This document shows positions 53,631 to 64,000 of a stretch of 64,000 nucleotides of DNA, in pieces; within the stretch, counting starts at the first letter, position 1; each line of letters begins with the position of its first letter. The notes under the pieces are model-generated. The model ran no database searches. It saw nothing but the letters and a program-made list of their open reading frames with translations, and had not been told where the DNA came from. This DNA comes from Acanthococcus lagerstroemiae (lineage: Eukaryota; Arthropoda; Insecta; Hemiptera; Eriococcidae). The stretch covers positions 26,066,603 to 26,130,602 of the forward strand of contig CM063112.1 of assembly GCA_031841125.1 (NCBI GenBank), read 5' to 3'. The position numbers and the translations under genes were made by a program.

Positions 53631-53864
53631 ATATAATTTTAAAGCGCGAAATTCGAGATCAACAAGAAGCCCTATACAATTCTGCCTGTCATTTTCTCCG
53701 GCATCATTTTAATATTAAATAGTTTTGTCTTCTTCAAAGTCGCATGCAAGTATATTTTAGATTTGTGACACACACTTTACTTTGTTACATTATTCACTAC
53801 CGATGTATACAGGAACCATTCGGTTATGCGTCACGCTTCGGATTACCTATTTAACAACTCTTTT

Positions 53865-54025
53865 GATTCGTGGGAATTTTGAGTTACAAAGTTGGGAAAA
53901 TCCGACAAGTCAAAAGCTTTTATTTAGTTATTTATTTTTCTCTGACGGTTGGGAATTTTCAGTTGAGTCAGTTGGGATTTTCACAATTTTTGACCCCTCC
54001 AGGAAAAACGGTACATCCCTGCATT
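53865..54025 (+). repeat. hAT-like dispersed repeat, copy 3
   Basis: Contains GGGAATTTTGAGTTACAAAG, TTGGGAAAATCCGACAAGTC, TTCAGTTGAGTCAGTTGGGA and an end ACGGTACATCCCTG, as in 3541-3885. Confidence 0.65.
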
Positions 54026-57000
54026 TTCGGAGCCTTTCCAATAATACGACGAATATCCCGATGAACAGTTTCATTGTGGTTGTCTTGAAGTTGCGAAAGA
54101 GGAGATATTATATTAAACTACCCAAAACCACAAAAATAACGGAAAATCGATTTTTTGACAGACCACGTTTCACCAGTTTCACCTTTCATGTATGAATGTA
54201 AATGTAGCGCAGTGCGCGATGATTTGGTTTCCCTATGTAGTCCCCGTATGAATAATGCAGTTATAGGGGGGAGAATTCCGCAGCCCCATAAGTTGATGAC
54301 AGACAGAAAAAATAGTAGGTAACGGTATAGCAAAAATTTTCCTAGCATTTCACGTAATTTTCCATCTGTGTCCTCTTCCCCCTAGTCCGTCCCTAAAAGT
54401 AGACATATTTGTCCGAGGCACCCTGTTGTCAAGAGCGGACATTAACAATTTGAAAACCTGAGTATAAATACCTATTTTCACCAACTCGAGCACCTGTAAC
54501 CCATTCGATAATTTGAATGCGTATAAATTGGAACGAAATAACTGTCAAACGACCGTTTGCAATTCATTTTATTTTACTTATGGCAGTGAGGTGTCGTCAA
54601 ATTATCAAATATTTGATAACTGAACGGAAAAAGTCATCCAAGACTGATACAATAAGACATTATGAAAATCGAAAATGTTGACAAAAATTAACGTCGGAAC
54701 TGAAAGTGTATATCAAACCCGGTGTGACCAGATCGAACAGAAATTTTTTTGAAGTTAGAGAAAGGCCCTTAACATGGGAATGTTATATGCCTTTCTTTCT
54801 TTACTATTTCCCAATACTGCAGGCTGCGTAGCTGCCGGTCACTTAGCGTCGCCAAAGGCTAAGTCGGCGTTTCGGCGTGTGATGTGTCGGATCTCGGATG
54901 TGTCGGCCGCTGTCCTGCTGGCCGTTAGGTATTCGAAATAACGATAACAAAGTTCGTACAATTTCCGATCTTGTTCTGTCGAAGTGAATGTGTTGCAAAC
55001 TTATGAAATTAAAGCGTTAAAATTGTTGCAATTACTGTCGTTCATGGGAAGATTTTTTCACGAGGTCGTTTCCTAATATCGGTTATTCGCTAATGAAGAG
55101 AGGAACAAGTGATCAATTTATTTGATGAACTTGGTAAGTATTTACATTACCGGTAGCTGGTAGTACTATCTGACATCGGTTTCATATTGCACTGACATTT
55201 GTGTATTTGCATGAACACAGATTTATGACGAATGTAATCGCAGTTCCAACGTGCCCATTGTCCACTATTCAGTGATCCAAGTCGTCAGTTCACTCGTAAG
55301 TACAGTATTCATGTTTCAATATGCACGTTCAAAGGCTCGAGCATGGTACAGGAACTTCCTTCTTGACGACTATTTTGGCAAAATTGCGCTCGTATGACGA
55401 GCGTGCACTAACGAATGTCACGCAACAAATTTCCTTAACGTATCCGCATTTAATCAATGTACAGTACTGTTGAATACGTTCATTCTGAACGTATGAACGT
55501 ATTCAACAGCATTCGGAAATGAGATGTCGCTACTGCAAGATGCAGCGTACCATTTTGTCAGATTCAAATTAGATTCTCATTTCGGCATCGGTTTTGATTA
55601 ACAAAAAAACTGAAGCCAGCCTCGAGTTCATTATGAAATGTGGTACATGGTACAATTGACTAGTTCATGGACAATTGCTATCAGTTATCCAGGTGAGCGT
55701 TGTAAAGAAATTTTGTAAAATAGCTGTGTCTCAAGATAAGACCTTTAAAGGTTTGAATGTAACTCCGTATAGTAGCATTCAATGGGTTGGATACAAAAAT
55801 CAGCCCCATAATCAAGTCCAGTGAAGTTGAATTTCTATAAATGAGTTATTATGCATCTCGAAAAATAACTAGTATTTGGTGTCAACCTCCATTAAGTAGC
55901 TCGAGTAAAGTGTCGGATATAAAACTACTTTCAATATCTTTCAAAATCATACTTAGTGACCTTAAAAACCACAAAATCAACTCATGTCTCAAATTTCATT
56001 TTTTCATTTCTTACATTCCCTGAACCACTGACCCAGATCGCAAAACTAAGCTGTAAACAACATCAAACCACCTGTTGAAATAGAATAGAACAAATTATTA
56101 ACGCTGTTGAAGGCTATCATTTTTCAGGGAGCGGGGGAGCGTTGAAAATGTTGAAAAGAGAGTAACCGTGTGGTCCCTTAGGCCAATTGACTTGAAAACG
56201 TATACAGTAACTTTATTTTGCTGTAAGTTTTTTGTTTTTTTTTCGTACAGGCGGGGATTGTTGGTTTGCTGTTCGTAATCCCCCCCCCCCCTCAAAAGAA
56301 GTACCGGTCATTCACTTAACCTTGATGCACATCGTAAATGGATGATCCAAAATTCAAAAGTCAGTAACTTCAAGACTGGACATAGCATACAATTTCGAAT
56401 GAATTGGGTCAATTTTGACGGAGAGATCTTGTAAATATTATCTGATACAAACAGTGAAAATTCTGCTAATTGTTACTCCTGCTTTTACCCTTCCGCCCAT
56501 GTATGAAGTTTCTTTTCTATTTAAAGTAAAATATGGTCTGAGGTTTACGCAGACCAATTACAATTGAGAAAAATGTTACGATTTCAAACACAGCGCTACT
56601 ACCTGTATTTCCAATTTATATGTTATGTAACGGTAATAATACACTACACAACAATTTGAATTTTTTTTTTAAACAATGGCATGAGAATACATGATTCTAT
56701 ATGTATCTTCAACGAGGAATTTAATGCCGATGTTAATTTTTTGATTACAGTTCATTGTTTTTTCTTATCATGCAAATTTTAGTATCGTCAAGATGATACT
56801 TACTACTGATCGAACAACTATGCGCGTTCAGTATTGTTATCCGTATCAGTGTAGCTATTCTTGCACGACAAAAGGGAATAAAACGTGGAAATTTTAATAA
56901 AATTTTAATTTTGAACATGGAAAACGAGAGGTTCTCGAGAAAATGGATAACGCCATCGTATTCAGCATTCAAAATACAGCTAAAATCATATAATCTCATC

Positions 57001-57565
57001 CCATTGTTTTTTATGCTGTTGTGTAGTGAATGTAGAACGTGTTTTTTTGCTTCTTTTATTCAATAGGCAAATCGCGTCAGTAGAGCGATGGTCAGTCGAA
57101 CAACCCTCATGATGCCGCTATTTCTCCAAGGATGAAGGACTTGCCGCTGCGTAACTTAAGGTGTACGTACCCGAAGGTGAGAGCATGCAACATATGAATG
57201 AAACAACGGCTGTAACATCAAATTTGGTCGTTGAGGATGAAACGCTGCAGTAGTTATATCGTGAAGTATACGCGCGTCATTCGATCATTACGCTATTCAT
57301 TTATTTTATATTGTTTTAGCAGTTATTTATTTTCTCTTGGTAAAATTACGGGCGTCAACGTGTACGCTTTGAATGTTTTCTTAGATTCTGTGTTTAATAT
57401 TAATCGCAATAGGAGTGAATCGATCGTAGTTTCAGTTTTTTGTTTGTCAATCTTTTTCTTTTCTTGATGTAATACATAATATTCTTACTAGTTCAATTTA
57501 ACAAAGTGTACTTTTGTTGGGGATTCGGTACCCCTTTTCAAAGGCTACATGAGAGGAAAACGGTA
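54026..57565. other. Long non-coding spacer
   Basis: No supported gene. Donor-like TTG|GTAAGTAT at 55133-55140 and CTC|GTAAGTAC at 55296-55303 are isolated. A poly(C) run lies at 56281-56292. Frames stay below 140 codons and are unrecognised. Confidence 0.35.
55467..55509. repeat. Perfect 17 bp stem hairpin
   Basis: CTGTTGAATACGTTCAT, a 9 bp loop, and ATGAACGTATTCAACAG: a perfect inverted repeat not linked to any recognised element. Confidence 0.85.
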
Positions 57566-57830
57566 AGGCAACAATCGGGGTGCAATAGGGCTACAATCGG
57601 GTTTCAGAACAGGGCTGCAATCGGGCTACAGTCAGGGTTCAGTAGGGCTACAATCGGGGTGCAATAGGGCTACACTTGGGTTACAGAACAGGGCTGCAAT
57701 TGGGATGCAATAAGGGTACAATCGGGATGCAATAGGGCTACAATTGAGGTGCAATCGAGGTGCCGTAGGGAGGGCTACACTCGGGTTTCCAAACAAGGCT
57801 GCAATTGGGATGCAAAAAGGCTGCAACCGA
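57566..57830. repeat. 11 bp GGG-tract minisatellite, about 21 units
   Basis: Units GGGCTACAATC and GGGGTGCAATA, with 12-13 bp variants such as GGGTTTCAGAACA, follow each other with little interruption. A larger pattern alternates CTACA and TGCAA units. The minus strand is open with His/Cys/Pro/Ser-rich peptide repeats, which I treat as a by-product. Confidence 0.88.
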
Positions 57831-58099
57831 GCATCCTAAATACGAATCCAAGATGGCGGACTGGAATAAGTAAACGTAAATGAACACAGGAAACAACCGG
57901 GCAACCAGCAAATGAAGCGTTCTCATTGGTTGTATGGCTGTTTATGGAAGGGCAACTCGGGCAACTGATGAGCAACTATATAAGTAAGAAAGTCTCATGG
58001 GAAACAACCGGGCTACATTTTCCTCATCGGGTGCTACCCTACCATTTCATCAGTATTGTCCTTAAAAATGATGGTTTTGAAAATGAGTGAATGTGTGTG

Positions 58100-58385
58100 T
58101 TCGCATGTAATATTGAAAGCAGCTATTATATAGAAGAAGAAGAAGAAAAAACAAATGAGATCGAAAAAGTCTATATTGAAAAAGCTATATAGAAATCTGA
58201 CTTTGGAAGCGATATAGATGCAATATAGCAATATAGTATTATCGATATTGAGTCTATATTGGTACAATGTCGACATATTCTATATCGCCCTTATCGATAT
58301 GAGTCGATATCAGTACAATATCGACATTCTATATCGTCATTTGTCGAGATCAATTAGTAATATTCGAGCTAGTCACGATATCGGT
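58100..58385. other. TATATCGA-rich low-complexity stretch
   Basis: Many spaced copies of TATATCG, CGATAT and TCGACAT. It resembles a decayed tandem array, without a fixed period. Confidence 0.4.
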
Positions 58386-58444
58386 TTAATCTCGACGACG
58401 ATTTAGAATCTGGGAAAATTCCGGAGTAAATCCGGAAAAATTGT

Positions 58445-58710
58445 CAATAGGGGAGAAATTTTCAAAATTTTCGAAAATCAAAAAAATTTTGGAGAACTAC
58501 CTGTTTTCGAGATACAATCAAAAATGCCGTCATATTGGGAGGGGGGCTATATTGGGTTAAAAACTGAATAAGTTTTGACGACGGATTTGGATTCGCTACA
58601 AAAAGTTGAATAATTTTCAACAGGTCGCGGCCTCTGCATGCTCTCCGAAAAAATTTTCGCCGAAGTGTACGGAAAAATTTTCAAAATTTTCGAAAATTAA
58701 AAAAATTGAG
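58445..58710. repeat. Direct repeat of AAATTTTCAAAATTTTCG
   Basis: GAAATTTTCAAAATTTTCG followed by AAAATCAAAAAAATT at about 58456 recurs near 58673 with one or two changes, about 217 bp apart. Confidence 0.5.
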
Positions 58711-58719
58711 GCAAACACC

Positions 58720-59552
58720 GATTTCTAATCAGTTTATCTACATGAGTTCAAATTTGTCGTCTAAATCGGGCGCTGACCCGCCTTTCCCGGGATACAATTT
58801 AAAAAAGTACCAATGAGTTTCCAAAAATGAATTTAAACGATAATTTCCGAAGAACTTCAACAAATACCTGTATTATGCTTTAGATCATTTTGATCGCCAG
58901 TCCCCTTTACTGGTATTACAATTATCAACTTATTGTCAACAACTGATCGTTCCAGAAAATTGAAGGCCATGAAAATGCGCGCGTAAATTAGAACGCGGAG
59001 AAAATTTATCACGTGAAATATATTTACCACACTTGAATTTCTTCCTTTCTGCAGGAACGCCAGCACAGGAACGATACCTGTACTGTCCTGCACTCTTACA
59101 ATTGTTGAGAGGTGTACCTGGCTGAATTTTCATATACGAGTGGTTTAAAGACTTCTGCTATGAAATAAGACTACATTTCAAACTATATGTCGAATTTTCA
59201 GGCGCCAGTCTTAACTTTTCGATCATTTCCCCAAGATGACCATAATTTTCGGGGAATTAAACTGAACTCGGTATCATGAACCTTCAATCAGCTCGTGTTT
59301 ATGAAACTCGGCAAGATTAATGGAAAATTGTGGTCACCTTGGAAAAACGATCAGAGACCAGTGAAAAGATGTTGAAAAAATTTCAAAATTCACAAATGGG
59401 ATAAGATTGAAAATTGAGCCTAATCCTACATCAAAAGTGTGCAGTAGCTTACGGCCTTCATATTTCCCGCGTTTATCTTTCAAAGCGTTCAATTTCCATC
59501 CCCGATGAACTGACCACATTCAATTTCGCGCGATAACTTTTCCTGCTCCCGA
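58720..59552. other. Spacer, nothing recognised
   Basis: Short unrecognised frames only. Confidence 0.35.
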
Positions 59553-59948
59553 CTCCTAGGCCTGAATCCGAGCCGGATCACAAAACTGATTCGATAATTG
59601 AAATCAGTCTCCGAAGATACCTTTATTTCGATACTTTGTTCAAATTTTCATGCCAATTTGATGTTGCCCATGTTGGGTTCCAGGTTTGAACTTCTAGGCC
59701 CAAATCGAGACCGGATCACAAATCTGATGTCATAATAGAAATCAGCGACCCAAAATAGCCGGCGTTGACACTTTGCTCACATTGTTATGTCAATGTAATT
59801 TTGCCCATTCTGGGTTAAAATTTAGATTCTTGAGACCAAATTCGGGCCGGACCGCAAATCTGATGCCATATTCGAGATTAGCGACTTAAAAGAAACCCCT
59901 ATTTCGACATTATATTCGGTACCTTTTCATTGAGATTCCAAAACTGGT
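59553..59948 (+). repeat. ~137 bp satellite, three tandem units
   Basis: Units start near 59553, 59691 and 59828 with CTAGGCCCAAATCGAGACCG, GATCACAAATCTGATGTCAT, GAAATCAGCGACCCAAAATA, TTTCGACACTTTGTTCA and TTTGATGTTGCCCATGTTGG. Scattered diverged units of the family lie at 7190-7310, 7445-7740 and 33735-33925, in the opposite orientation. Confidence 0.85.
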
Positions 59949-60237
59949 GATAAATTCGAGCCTCCCTTTCTGGGGAGAGAGAATTTTTTCACCCAAAAAG
60001 AAACTGGATCATTTCACTTGGAAGTTCCCCTTTACCTCGCAACGATCCGACATCGCATTCAGAATATATGAAAAGAGATTTTCTTTTTACGCCCAATATT
60101 GCGCATCGCTATATTTTATGTACTCGCATGTATATGAAATTGTATACTCGATTTCCCGTAAATACGCCAGTTCAATGACAGTATCATGTTAAATAGAAGC
60201 ATGTGATAACTTCGGACGCTTGATTTCGTGTTCTTGG

Positions 60238-60487
60238 CGGGGTCGGATTTAGGGTTGAACTCACGGGACTCGGACGCTATGGCCCCCTCCAACAGAGGAT
60301 CCCGACCAAATGAAGAAAAAAAAAACAGACTAGTTGTTTTTCAATTGATCGGTTACCCATAAAAAATGCCGAATTTTGACTCCCCTCCCCACACACACAC
60401 TAGAATATTACCGATTCTAAGGAGTTTAGAGGAGGTTCTATTAGGCTTGAATGGGTTCCAGGCCCCAACATTCTAAATGCGTCCTTG
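60238..60487. mobile_element. hAT-like short element, 250 bp
   Basis: Left end CGGGGTCGGATTTAGGGTTG. The right end, reading inward from 60487, is CAAGGACGCATTTAGAATGT, and both continue to a GGCCCC word. Termini resemble the CAGGGCCGGATTTAG ends at 44970/47508. Flanks (GTTCTTGG and CATTGTAT) do not match, so the target duplication is missing or lost. Confidence 0.45.
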
Positions 60488-60560
60488 CATTGTATTGAAT
60501 GTAAGGGTAATTTCTCTCCGAATAAATGCACCTCATAGGGTCGAATTTTACGGGCTAGTT

Positions 60561-60600
60561 GTTTTCGCTTTTCTCCGCTTTCTTCCGCTTTCTCCCGCTT
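60561..60600. repeat. 10 bp tandem repeat, four units
   Basis: GTTTTCGCTT, TTCTCCGCTT, TCTTCCGCTT and TCTCCCGCTT in direct succession. Confidence 0.8.
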
Positions 60601-60604
60601 GTAT

Positions 60605-61254
60605 GCATGACTGGTTTGCATGCCGAAACCTGCTGGCTGATGGCGAAAACGCATCCCCTATACCAAGGTTTTCGAGTTCGCGAGCTCGCGGCATTTAGTG
60701 AATGACTATATTTAGAGCCATATAGTGGTGCCATCAATTAATTTGTACGTAATCACCTGAGTTGATTGTATTATCGGTGTTTTCGTCCAATTTGTTGTGT
60801 TGGTTGGAGAAGCCAATTTGGGGTGAGTTTTGCTCACTGAGTATGTTTTCTTATTTCTCTTATGCTGCATGTATATGTATTTACGCTTGCTTGCTATACT
60901 TTCTCGCCGGCGGTGGTTCAACTGGGACCACAGGCTCTCTACTATGTGGAGTATACGTTACCCTACCCAGGTGACAATGTGGATCCGGCTGTAGTCAGGG
61001 TATTCGGTCAAATCTTCGGACAGCATACTGAGCTTGCCGTATAGCTTCAGGGCCGGCACGGCACTATCAAGGTAATCTATAAGCTTCGTGCGGGCTAGGT
61101 ACTGACTCCGTGGTAAGTTGGTGCCAGTTGAACACTGGACTAAAGAACAGAATCACGTTGATACTGTGATGGGTAATTAGTGTTAAGCTACGGTGTGATA
61201 CGGATTCGTGTCCGTACTGAAACGTGATTTTAAATCCGTTATAGGTACTTTCGT
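60605..61254. other. Spacer, nothing recognised
   Basis: The 60-codon frame at 60862-61044 ends 'DPAVVRVFGQIFGQHTELAV' but matches nothing I know. Confidence 0.3.
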
Positions 61255-62652
61255 CCAGGGTGTCCCAGTTTTGGTTGCCAACCAGTTGAGGAATGGTAGA
61301 ACTCATTGGGACAAAAGAAAATTAAATACCATTCTCTCGAATTCCCAAATGAGAGGAAATTAAGTGTACCTGAAAGTGTACCACGGTGTACCAGCTACAA
61401 TTTTTTGGCTAGAGTATAGTGTTATGGATAAAACTTGAACTACTTCCAATTTCCAACAAAAAATTGGGGTAACATTTTTGCCTACCATTGAAATTGAAGG
61501 CGCTATACAACATCAAAAAATGACAAACTTTTGAAAATTCTTCCCTAATTTAGAGGGGAGGGAGTAATTTAGGTCAAGTGAGGTGTTAAGCTAGGGAACT
61601 TCAACAAATTATCATTGATGGAATTTGGTTCAGTGTATCCCAAGTTATTATCATTTGAAAATTGTTATTGTATAGGGTGTGGCATTTATCTTGCAACCCT
61701 AGATCAACGCTGCGGTACAAACGGTAGAAAAAGAATTCAATTCAAACCGGTTACGGTGCACCCTTTCGAGCATTACCTCAGAGACATCGGGGAGACTGTT
61801 AGGACTGTCTTAGCCCTCTTCCCTTCTGGCCGAAAAACCGGCCTAGGTCGAAGCCTGGTGAGTTTCTACGTGGGCTCGAACCCGGGACCTCCGGATTCCG
61901 AGACCAACGAGCTATCCACTCGGCCAACCAGACCCCTGATGCGCATAATAAGAGCACGATTCAACGAATTGTGATGCGATTCCAGACCGTACACACACTG
62001 TTGATAGAGACTATGCTGATCGACCTCGAATCACATTGTGCAACAGCTGCGTTCAACAGATTACGAGAAGCGTATACACTATTGCCGATGGTTCCGAAAT
62101 TTGTTGTAGAGAATGAGCAAGATGTGTTCAATAAAGTTTATTAGTCAGATGAGGCTAACTATGATTTTCCACCCTGGTACTGAATTTCAAAAATTGCGTA
62201 GAAAGTTAATAAATCAAGATTTTCAAATGGTAATAACTTTGGACACATTGAACAAAATTCAATAAATGATGGTTTGCTAGAGTTTCGTAGCTCAACACTC
62301 TACCTGACCCAAATTACTCTCGCCTCTCTAAATTAGGGGAGAATTTTCAAATTTTTGTCATTTTTTGATGGTGTACAGCGCGTTCAATTTCAATGGTAGA
62401 CAAAAATGTTACTTCACTTTTTATGTTAGAAATCAAAAGTAGTTCAGGTATTATTGGTAATGTTTTACTCTATCTGAAAAATTGTAGCTGGTACGCTCGG
62501 GTACACTTTTAGATACGCTCGAGTACACTTTCAGGTACACTTAATTTCCTCCCATTTGAGAATTCCAGCAAATGGTATTTAAATCTTTTTGTTGTCTCGA
62601 TGAGATCTAACGTTTCTCAACTGGTTGGAAGCCGAAACCAAGACATCCTCGG
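61255..62652. mobile_element. Foldback element 2 with ~420-450 bp inverted arms and a SINE in the loop
   Basis: The left arm (61255 to about 61675) and right arm (about 62205 to 62652) are reverse complements over most of their length: AACCAGTTGAG, GGAAATTAAGTGTACCTGAA, ACCATTGAAATTGAA, ATCAAAAAATGACAAA and CCTAATTTAGAG. Ends are CCAGGGTGTCCCAG and, inward from the right, CCGAGGATGTCTTGG. The loop of about 530 bp holds a SINE-A (61745-61937) and 270 bp of unrecognised sequence with a short frame ('DLESHCATAAFNRLREAYTL'), possibly a transposase remnant. Confidence 0.85.
61745..61937 (-). mobile_element. tRNA-derived SINE, family A, copy 2
   Basis: Minus strand: GGTCTGGTTGGCCGAGTGGA (A-box-like) at the start and CCCGGGTTCGAGCCC (B box GGTTCGAGCCC) about 40 bp on, then a body with AGAAACTCACCAGGC, CGGTTTTTCGGCCAG and GGTAATGCTCGAAAGGGTGC shared with 13190-13383. 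Lies in the loop of foldback element 2. No acceptor stem, so not a tRNA gene. Confidence 0.82.
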
Positions 62653-62687
62653 TGTATTATTTCAGACATATAAATTTTAAAAAGCTT

Positions 62688-62744
62688 TCTCTCTCTCTCT
62701 CTTTCTTTCTTTCTTCCCCTCCCCCCCCCCCCAAAAAAAAAAAC
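62688..62744. repeat. Pyrimidine tract plus C-run and A-run
   Basis: (TCTC)n and (CTTT)n from about 62688, then twelve C and eleven A. Confidence 0.9.
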
Positions 62745-64000
62745 ACAAAAAACACTGAACTTTCTTACATGAATTAATTAATTACTACGTAGCCGATCGA
62801 ATTTAGCTCATATTTCATGCGATCAGCCGAGTGAAGGGAGTAAAGTGTTCGAACAAAACTGTCTCCTCTAGGATGTACAGAACGGAACAGTAAAATCATT
62901 TTTTTTCAACGTCAAGGTTCGGCACCAGTAACAGCATTCGAAATCGTGTTTATTCCCTTCAGTACACACTGTCTAGCTTAACGTTTTTTTAGATTCGAAT
63001 CGAAAAAGTTGAGCTAAAGCTCCGGCATTCCTGAAGAGAGTAGTGAGAAGTATTCGTGAAGAGGATCCTCGATTCTGAACGCGAACAAATAACGTATGTG
63101 CGATATATTCTCAATTCGAGAACGGTGGATGGATGCTGTATAATGCCGGATACTTCCACGCATATAAAAAAGCGTACTCGACGTAAGTATTATAATGAAA
63201 TGGTGTAGCCGAAATTCAAATTCATTTCAGACTCGAGTCGACAGAAGAATCCGAATCCGGGGTTCTAATGACCCGCTGACCCTTTAGTTACAGCGGCGGA
63301 TTTTTTTTCACAACGCTAAATGCTCGTATTTGTTTACTGGCGTGTGAGAAAGAAGACAAAATAATGGATGGTAATGATTGATTTATGGTGTTGAAAACGG
63401 GAGGACTGATATTAATGAAACACAAACAGATTCAAAACCCCTAAATTATTCAGTGCCGAAAGATTTGTGGATTATTGATAAAGCGTGTTCTGTTGCTCGA
63501 AATGCACTCCCAAGAGTAATGAAATTTTCACTTCGTCAGTCAAAAACGTAGTAAGCCTTATGGAAGAGGCGCTGGCGATTACATGATCTTTGCGGATATA
63601 GAGAATTCCATTAATCAAACGGATCATGACTCGGGTTGATTACAGATATTTAAGTACAAAGAACACTTGGAGCCTCACCTTTGGCCGTTTCGCTCCTCAG
63701 CCATTTTGCCTGAACGAGATTTCGGAGAAAAGCGTACTGGATTCAATCATTGATGGAAGACTCTTTCAAAACACATCCGTTTTATTTCTCGGAAAATTCT
63801 AATTTTTTATTATTTTTTCTTATCTCTCTTTCTGCTTTCTTTCTCCTTTGTTTATTCCATCCCCAATACTCCTATCCAGATCACCACCCCTGAATTAGTG
63901 GCCTTAATGGCACTTTATTTAAGTCTAACTTAAACCAAACATATAATGAAATACAACCATAAATTAGGTACTTGAAATTATTGATAACAATTAATTTTGA
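62745..64000. other. Spacer to the right edge, nothing recognised
   Basis: Short frames only; no repeat or gene signature recognised. Confidence 0.35.

Noticed and set aside
57632..57975. His/Cys/Pro-rich minus-strand frames
   Set aside because: Produced by the 11 bp repeat; overlapping alternatives exist in three frames.
60862..61044. 60-codon frame ending DPAVVRVFGQIFGQHTELAV
   Set aside because: Looks protein-like, but too short and no homology or splice evidence.

Overview
The window looks like intergenic or intronic DNA from a repeat-rich, AT-rich eukaryotic genome, most likely an arthropod and probably an insect. This is an inference from the repeat content: RTE-, Jockey- and R1-like LINEs, a Penelope-like element, hAT-like and mariner-like relics, tRNA-derived SINEs, many microsatellites, no operons and no long uninterrupted host gene. 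I do not recognise the species. No host protein gene or genuine tRNA/rRNA gene can be supported. Almost all coding signal comes from decayed reverse transcriptases, broken by stops and frameshifts.

Layout. 1-2005: RTE-type LINE relic (+) running off the left edge, then a degenerate ~75 bp tandem repeat (2255-2845, again near 4280). 3541-9437: dispersed short repeats, including a hAT-like family and satellite units, with little else. 9726-12756: second RTE relic (+) ending in (CAT)n, carrying a 385 bp inverted-repeat element with a 3 bp target duplication and a small LINE tail. 12757-15045: a dispersed repeat, a tRNA-derived SINE (family A) and the 3' tail of an R1-like LINE. 17480-17937: MITE-like element. 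18290-20064: third RTE relic ending in (TTA)n. 21420-22281: fourth RTE relic, split by a hAT-type MITE with an 8 bp target duplication. 24469-27410: Jockey endonuclease scrap, then a Penelope-like element (reverse transcriptase plus GIY-YIG endonuclease). 29463-30651: a terminal-inverted-repeat element with a 745 bp hAT-type element inside it. 33925-34790: SINE (family B) with a mariner relic inside. 35669-37006: a further inverted-repeat element. 37160-39825: SINE-B, hAT-like repeat, a 135 bp near-perfect palindrome and an R1-clade LINE relic. 44485-47508: SINE-B and a probable hAT-type element containing an R1 tail with an 11 bp target duplication, a 350 bp dispersed repeat and a large foldback. 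47560-48490: CpG-rich segment. 48755-50195: the best preserved element, a 5'-truncated Jockey LINE whose 381-codon frame has one stop. 50641-51352: fifth RTE fragment. 53258-53630: 51 bp minisatellite. 57566-57830: 11 bp G-tract repeat. 59553-59948: ~137 bp satellite. 61255-62652: 1.4 kb foldback with a SINE-A in its loop.

The pieces do not act together as a pathway. They record successive insertions: LINEs first, then hAT, mariner and MITE elements landing inside LINEs, SINEs and one another. The most useful results are insertion events where removing the younger element restores the older one, several small inverted-repeat families with two or more copies here, and loss of the catalytic Asp-Asp pair in five of six reverse transcriptase relics. 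I found no convincing new functional system.
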